Origin: an uncultured Oscillospiraceae bacterium
Lineage (GTDB): Bacteria > Bacillota > Clostridia > Oscillospirales > Oscillospiraceae
NCBI GenBank assembly: GCA_949093475.1
Contig: CARXAY010000079.1
Span: 1 to 6,404, forward strand
Direction of reading: 5' to 3'
Length of the DNA stretch: 6,404 nt
Under the pieces are notes generated by a model that saw only the letters and a program-made list of their open reading frames with translations, ran no database searches and was not told where the DNA came from. This document shows positions 6,085 to 6,404 of the stretch, piece by piece (positions within the stretch are counted from its first letter, which is position 1; each line of letters starts with the position of its first letter). Position numbers and translations under genes: made by a program.

Positions 6085-6089
6085 TTTCT

Positions 6090-6404
6090 TCACATCCTTT
6101 CCGATCCATCTGCGCCGCCCATAGCCTTGCGCCGCAGTTGTCCGCATGAAGCGTCAATGTCTCCCCCCAGCTTTCGCCGGACGGTCACCGTAACGCCACG
6201 ATCCTCCAGACGTTTTTGAAACGCCCGAACCCGTCTGCTGGGCTTCAGCGGGCTTTCCTCCACATGGTTGAGGGGAATCAGGTTCACATGGCTTCCTGTT
6301 CCCGTCAGCAAGTCCGCCAACAGCTCCGCCTGCGCGTCGGAGTCGTTGACTCCGTCGATCATGGCATACTCAAAGGAGATTCGCCGGCCGGTGGTCTCAA
6401 AATA
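6090..6404 (-). CDS. rlmN: 23S rRNA/tRNA adenine C2-methyltransferase RlmN, C-terminal part
   Basis: The frame is open to the right window edge (first visible residues YFETTGRRISFEYA), so only the last 104 residues are present and the radical-SAM CxxxCxxC cluster is outside. What is visible is typical of the RlmN C-terminus: FEYAMIDGVNDSDAQAELLA, HVNLIPLNHVEESPLKPSR, VTVRRKLGGDIDASCGQLR. The Cys in DIDASCGQL matches the conserved C-terminal cysteine that forms the methylene-bridged intermediate with the adenine (Cys355 in E. coli). RlmN methylates A2503 of 23S rRNA and A37 of some tRNAs. In B. subtilis the corresponding gene (yloN) also lies just upstream of prpC. The stop codon is TGA at 6090-6092. 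Its promoter, and probably that of the whole operon, lies beyond the window. Confidence 0.95.
   Translation of the reverse strand, partial: YFETTGRRISFEYAMIDGVNDSDAQAELLADLLTGTGSHVNLIPLNHVEESPLKPSRRVRAFQKRLEDRGVTVTVRRKLGGDIDASCGQLRRKAMGGADGSERM

Noticed and set aside
6085..6147. Longer N-terminus for PrpC starting at 6147
   Set aside because: The extra 21 residues overlap the rlmN coding end, lack PP2C similarity, and would bypass the well-placed ribosome-binding site before the ATG at 6084.
1..6404. CRISPR array, transposon ends, tRNA or rRNA genes, or a defence system
   Set aside because: No regularly spaced repeats, terminal inverted repeats, transposase motifs, tRNA-like folds or rRNA sequence were seen. 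The window is nearly filled by recognisable core and sporulation genes.

Overview
The window comes from a spore-forming, high-GC member of the Clostridia, most likely of the Oscillospiraceae type. Three things point there: S-layer-homology repeats at one end, two sporulation genes (a SpoVM micro-gene and a SipL-like SPOCS/LysM protein), and the Firmicute gene order rlmN-prpC-prkC-rsgA. The organism assignment is inference from gene content and protein style, not from a marker gene.

Layout from left to right. Positions 1-506 (+) hold the C-terminal end of an SLH-domain surface protein. A convergent intergenic stretch follows, with a GC-rich palindrome (about 509-536) and a perfect 13-bp terminator stem (560-589). 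Every remaining gene is on the minus strand. In transcription order, entering from the right edge, they are rlmN (3' part only), prpC (PP2C-type phosphatase), prkC (membrane Ser/Thr kinase with PASTA repeats), rsgA (ribosome-assembly GTPase), spoVM (23 codons, 2212-2283) and a sipL-like gene (600-2120).

The first four minus-strand genes are packed like an operon: gaps of 5 and 12 nt, then a TGATG stop/start overlap. PrpC and PrkC form the standard phosphatase/kinase pair. RsgA is a GTPase whose B. subtilis counterpart (CpgA) sits in the same cluster. In B. subtilis, rpe and thiN lie between rsgA and spoVM. Here they are absent from that position, and spoVM is followed directly by a sipL-like gene. 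This puts two proteins that act with SpoIVA at the forespore surface side by side.

The most interesting signal lies between rsgA and spoVM. Ten bases after the rsgA stop is a 42-nt inverted repeat (2290-2331) followed by six U residues. In the minus-strand RNA all 20 positions can pair, three of them as G-U wobbles, and the descending arm is the spoVM Shine-Dalgarno sequence. The element therefore looks like an operon terminator and a cover over the spoVM ribosome-binding site. A TATACT candidate -10 box sits at the top of the ascending arm, so a transcript started there would lose that arm and expose the site. This reading is inference from sequence and has not been tested.
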